Assembly (NCBI GenBank): GCA_022885665.1
Contig: JAGQDJ010000008.1
Coordinates: forward strand, 124,001 to 188,000
Direction of reading: 5' to 3'
Source of the DNA: Triops longicaudatus
Lineage: Eukaryota; Arthropoda; Branchiopoda; Notostraca; Triopsidae
Length of the DNA: 64,000 bases
In this document: positions 59,623 to 64,000 of the stretch, piece by piece
Layout: each line of letters opens with the position of its first letter
How positions within the stretch are numbered: the first letter of the stretch is position 1
The notes under the pieces: generated by a model
Database searches by the model: none
Told to the model about the DNA's origin: nothing
Seen by the model: the letters and a program-made list of their open reading frames with translations, nothing else
Program-made: the position numbers and the translations under genes

Positions 59623-62250
59623 ATTTCACATCCACGTGCTACTTTAATGGGTCCATTAACCGTTTTCATTATGAAGGACGGTTTAATGTGTAAAGACTTG
59701 CCCTGTATTATAAAGCTAATTCGAGTCCTTTCACATACTTTCCGCTTTCGCGTCCTATTCACCAACTTTGTGATTCCGAAACCTTTGCAACGCTAAGATT
59801 TGGAAGCCTACTGAACCCACAATTTATCTCTTGAACTATAAAATAGTTTACTAGATTAAAATAAACTTAAAAATGTAAAATGAAAAAAAACTTATTAAAT
59901 TTGTTCAGAGAATGAGCCAGCAAAGAGCAAATATTCACTGTCGAAATGAAAATAATATAAATAATAAAACCCGTAAAATGATTAATTTAAAAGATTCAAT
60001 AAAAGTAGATGAACGAAATATCTCGGAACTAAAGCGTGAGAAATTTTAACCTGGTTAAATTTCTCCTTTCTTTAAAGTACAGAAAATTTAAATGCGCCCT
60101 GTTTGAGTACGACCCTCTGCTACCCAAAAGTCCAAATTCGGGTTTACTGAAACTCTTAGCCGCTTAATTGTATGGGCAAGTCCCAAGGTTCTTTGTCCAA
60201 TCCAAACTTGTACGTTAAAAAAAAAACTTTTTTTTTTTGCGTGTTCCAAAGGGGCTGTCTTGCGCTAGGCGACCCCAGATAGCATCGGATTTTGTTCGCA
60301 CTAATTAAGTTTATAGGCAAATTGGTGGCACAGCTTCCAGCATTTCAACAAGGTTCTATCAGCAACCCCCATTTACCCCCAGGGCTTCCAAGTTTCCTTG
60401 CCAGGGCGAATCACGCAAAGAAAAAAATTCTTCCCGTCCCAACTTCTCCTTCGCAGATTGGGAAAAAGGGGCCAGGAAAGTACGAGATTCGAGCATAAGT
60501 ACTCAGTCAGAATGGCAATAGCTCTCTGCCGGTACTTCGGCATCCCAAAACTTTCAAGTTTCCACCGTCGTTCTTTAACGTTAGAGTCTCAACTTCGCAT
60601 ATAATTGGAAATTTCCGAATTACATCACTGGGGCCGAAATTAAATTGGCCGTCTCCTAAGAACCGCCGGTACCGAGCCGGTACCACCGGATCAGGGAGAA
60701 GTTTCTTCGTGTTTTAGGTTTAAAGGGGCGAAAACGATGGCTATAGGGCGGAAAGGCATAAAGATTTCTGGACGGTTGAGCAAAACGGAGAGAGAAAACG
60801 GATCCAAGGAAGACGAGCGAAAAGAAGCGCCAAAGCAGTGTATTTTATACACATAGAAATAAAGCAAAAACGCCCTTCGCTTCTCTTCCTCCACTAAAAG
60901 CGATCATAGAAGCCAGCAGCCCTTTAGTTTGCGAGAAGAGGATGCAGAAAATTCCTCGAGAACCTTGAAGTAGCACCCTTCGGCCATTCTTTTCCGCCAA
61001 AAACCCGAAAAGCTTTCGCTGCTCGTGCTGGGGAATATCTCGTGTTCTTGTACTTAAAACTTTTGGGGAAAAATAACAAAATAAAAATAAAAAAAAATAA
61101 AAAGAGATAGAATAGGAAAATGGAGTTGCTTCCATTTAACCATTGTGTTACCGTGAATTACCACCGATTTGCAACTACAAGGAAAATCCCCGGGAATAGG
61201 GCTTTTGGTGACAGGATTGAACCCGAAGGGCAAAATAGATTCTGACAGATGATCCACATCATGTGTAAGTAGTCCTATAAGGTTCCTCTTCCTAGAAACA
61301 CTTGTTCCGGAGGGCAGACACATTCCAAGAGCTCACTACTCGTTATAAGTCCCGAAGTTTTGGAGAGGATTTGGGCCAGGTAGTTATGACGCTTCTTTAA
61401 AGTGAAGGCGTGTTTAAGGAGATTTAAGTACCGTTTTTCGGGGAATAAAAGGATTAACATACTATTGCGTATTACTAGTCTTTCCCAAACTGAAACGTTC
61501 GCGTCATTTTGCAAAGGGTTTTAAATTGAAATGGTTTAACACACCAACTTTCAACACTAAGGCACTTTAAAGAGAAAATAGAAATCAAACCTGACCATTA
61601 CCTGCGAAAATATCTGTAAACTTCTCAAATAATTACTGATTAAAACAATTAAGACCACCATTGAAAAAACAAAAGTGAAAGGTTCTACGAGACAGTAAAC
61701 TGGATCTTATCAAATCATGATGAATTAATTCCAGCTGTAAGTGCCGAAACCAACGTAATCGCGTGTGAATGTCGCCGATTGACCGTTGTCTTTTATGCAC
61801 ATGAAAACTGCAAAAGGATGTCGCGGAATGCTATAAATGCTAAATAAGAATGCTATAAATTTTCGTGCGTTAATGAAGTAGGCTGGTCCCATACTTGGAA
61901 GATAATGAGAAACTTATTTTTGTCGAAAATGTTATGAGCTCGAAAAGTTGGCTTTTCTGTGAGCAAGAAATGTTGACTGGAAGTTATAAAAATGAGAGAA
62001 GTTGGCAGCGATAAGTGGAAGAGACTAGGTAAGCTTCTAGGAATCTTGTTGCACCTGAGCTAAGAGGTTTGTCGGCAGCACCACGGATCAGACTTTGGCA
62101 TTCTTTGTTAATTAGACGCTGTCAGAGAGACAAATCCGAATGCCAGACTCAGGGATGCCCAGATTTCTTCACGAGATGAAGGGAATAAACTGTTCAAATT
62201 TTTTTTTACAGATTTTGTAGAGGCTCTTTGCGCCTTATTTGTGGCAATAA

Positions 62251-62313
62251 ATACTACTACTACTACTAATAAAAATAATAATAATAATAGTAATAATAAT
62301 AAAAATAAAAATA

Positions 62314-62391
<78 letters not shown>
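62251..62391. repeat. ACT/TAA trinucleotide microsatellite
   Basis: About five ACT units pass into more than 30 TAA units with a few interruptions. The poly-Tyr open frame on the other strand is an artefact of it. Confidence 0.95.
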
Positions 62392-62393
<2 letters not shown>

Positions 62394-62967
62394 ATGGTGA
62401 CATGCTTTCAGGTAAATAGACGTTAACGTGTTGTAGTTAAGTACAAAGCTTGATACGACGATTTGTGTGAAGGAAACGTGAAAAGAGAATAGAGGGTTGT
62501 TTGGGGAACGGCAAAGATGCTAGGAAGGAGGGAAAAAGCTGTTGCCCCGGCCAAAATATTCGGCTTACACAGCGACGGGGGTGTAATGCCACGTGCTTTT
62601 TATTTCATTATTAGCTTTCCCACCCCGTCCTCCTCGTTGTAAGAAGTGGTGGCCTCGACTAATGGATCATTCAACAGGGCACTATTGACAGTTTGCTTAG
62701 TTGGCACTCTTTGAGATTACCAAATGCGTTTCTTGTTGAATGTGGATTTGCATGGCAGATTGCGTAGGGAAGGAGGTTCGTTAAAGGGCCGCGTGAAAGG
62801 TCTCCAATCCCCAACAGCTTACTAAGTAGTAATGCTACGGTCACCGCGAAGAAATGTCAGGATTTGTATAATGACTTTAATACACAGAAGCATAATAAGT
62901 TTTGGTAGCATAAATTGTGGACAGATTTTCAACTAGCTGTATTTCCAAGTTGAAATAGCAAAGTAAA

Positions 62968-63215
62968 AGGGCGTATTCCATATTGAGGTTCTTGCTTTTA
63001 CCACTTGGAGCTAAACCGTTGGAGCTTTTTAACTTAAGCTTAAGAACACATGAAATACATTCGAATTTTGTATTTAATTGCAGATCGGAAAAGACAAACT
63101 GAAGAATAAACGCGTGGTTATCGCGTGCCACAAATGTGAATAACAGCAGCTTAGAAAGCTCTACCGCTAGAGCTCCAAGTGGTGAATGCAAGAGGCTTAC
63201 TGTGGAATACGCCCT
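62968..63215. mobile_element. Foldback MITE-like element, ~248 bp with ~70-bp inverted repeats
   Basis: The left arm runs agggcgtattccatattgag, ttcttgcttttaccacttgg, agctaaaccgttggagcttt. The right arm, reverse-complemented, runs agggcgtattccacagtaag, ctcttgcattcaccacttgg, agctctagcggtagagcttt. Arms match at most positions over about 70 bp. About 105 bp of unrelated sequence lies between them and there is no transposase frame. The same arm is recognisable, more diverged, at 21,971-22,099. AT-rich flanks hide any target-site duplication. Confidence 0.85.
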
Positions 63216-63829
63216 ATTAATTTGTTTCCAAATAATTGGTGTTTCCTGACTTCAAGAAGGCAAATAACATTAGTTGCTATCTTTTATTTAACAAGCCTTT
63301 TTTTTTAAAAAAAAAATGCCCTGTTTTGCTTGTGCGACAGAGCAAGTAAATGTGTTGAAACGGTTTTGGCAAAGTTTTGTAACAGCTTTACTTCAAGAGT
63401 TGAAAAGTGAACTCGTTATGGTATCTTTCCAAGAAGCGACAAATTTCGTCAAGCAGATTTATGCCAAAGTTCGTTCAAGTGACTTTTCAGACTTTTAAAC
63501 ACCGAACAAAGTCGCGCACGGCTTGGAAACAGAATATTGCAATAAGTCTGTTAACAATACACTAAAGATTTGCGAAACTTCGCCAACAGTTTTCGAAAGT
63601 CTCAAGTTTTCTTTTCAAAATAGAAGTTGCTTAAATACTAAGTATTTTTGAATTTCTTAACTTGTTTCTTTTAATTTATATATATTTCTGACAGTGTAAA
63701 CAATGCTTATTTATAGCTCATTAATTCACTTTGTTCTACTACTATTGTATTTTTTTGCTTAATTCACCAACTTCTCATTACGATTTCTTTAATATAAATT
63801 AAGTTTTACAGCGTCATTGAATTTTTTTG

Positions 63830-63935
63830 TAAATATATTATTTTTGTTTATAATTCTTTCTATATTTTTTATTTTTGTTTTTTCTATATTTTTATTTTAT
63901 TTTTTCTATATTTTTTTTTATTTCTATATCGCTTA
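63830..63935. repeat. T-rich low-complexity tract (tttctatattttt)
   Basis: Imperfect repeats of tttctatattttttattt, like the tract at 6,040-6,135. Confidence 0.8.
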
Positions 63936-64000
63936 TTATGTTCTAGTTCGCAAAAGCTCAGGTATCTGAAGTGTATAATAAGCTCAGTTGGCATTGCGTT

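Larger units (their letters stand above)
59305..64000. other. Gene-poor right end
   Basis: No conserved protein was recognised on either strand. The longest open frames (about 60-105 codons) are AT-rich, Phe/Lys-rich or microsatellite-derived. The missing 5' exon(s) and promoter of the Myt1 gene may lie here. Visible structures are a possible diverged foldback element at about 59,480-59,622, a trinucleotide microsatellite and one clear foldback element. Confidence 0.5.

Noticed and set aside
62108..62395. Poly-tyrosine open frame on the minus strand
   Set aside because: It is the translation of a TAA trinucleotide microsatellite.
63316..63498. 60-codon frame after a T/A homopolymer near the right end
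   Set aside because: Plausible composition but no known family; could be a decayed retrocopy. Not enough to call a gene.
1..64000. tRNA, rRNA, CRISPR array, selenocysteine or bacterial defence system
   Set aside because: I looked for tRNA B-box words, regularly spaced repeats and prokaryotic operons and saw none; the DNA is intron-containing animal sequence.

Overview
The window is animal (metazoan) nuclear DNA. All eleven recognised protein-coding genes are broken by GT-AG introns, many of them 50-150 nt, and the gene set (gcm, MOV10L1, Myt1-type C2HC fingers, FIP200, a motile-cilia factor) is animal-specific. The background is AT-rich with homopolymers, microsatellites and short inverted-repeat elements. 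I infer an invertebrate, probably a protostome, but nothing seen fixes the phylum. Exon coordinates were worked out by eye from ORFs, splice sites and reading-frame phase; each model below keeps frame throughout, and single boundaries may be off by a base or so.

Layout. Positions 1 to about 10.6 kb hold no recognisable gene, only repeats and AT-rich DNA. A TATA box near 10,994 leads a seven-exon glial-cells-missing gene (gcm, + strand, 11,053-21,821) with a tiny first coding exon and a 4-kb first intron. From 23 to 54 kb the window is a dense cluster: RB1CC1/FIP200 (-), condensin subunit NCAPH (+), EIF3H (-), the piRNA helicase MOV10L1 (+), RAB10 (+), the dynein-arm assembly factor DNAAF11/LRRC6 (-), the SUMO E1 subunit UBA2 (-), and a tandem pair of Lifeguard/TMBIM membrane proteins (+). 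From 54.4 to 59.3 kb lies a Myt1/NZF transcription factor (-) with four C2HC fingers, whose 5' end I could not find. From 59.3 kb to the end there is no recognised gene, only microsatellite and MITE-like DNA.

The genes are not a pathway. They are autophagy, chromosome, translation, trafficking and SUMO genes flanked by two neural/developmental transcription factors that sit in roomier DNA. Several pairs are divergent over short shared promoters (EIF3H/MOV10L1 about 450 bp, UBA2/Lifeguard about 750 bp) or convergent (NCAPH/EIF3H about 240 bp).

The features most worth a second look are: the promoter and 14-nt first coding exon of gcm; a recurring pattern of 7-14 nt ATG-bearing exons in three genes; a foldback MITE family, one copy of which should lie in the gcm 3' UTR; an unclassified ~80-bp dispersed repeat with four clear copies; CTCF-like motifs, several close to gene starts; and a 66-nt in-frame intron plus an ambiguous stop/donor in the Myt1 gene. 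I saw no CRISPR array, tRNA, rRNA or bacterial-type system, and no strong evidence for a wholly new biological system.
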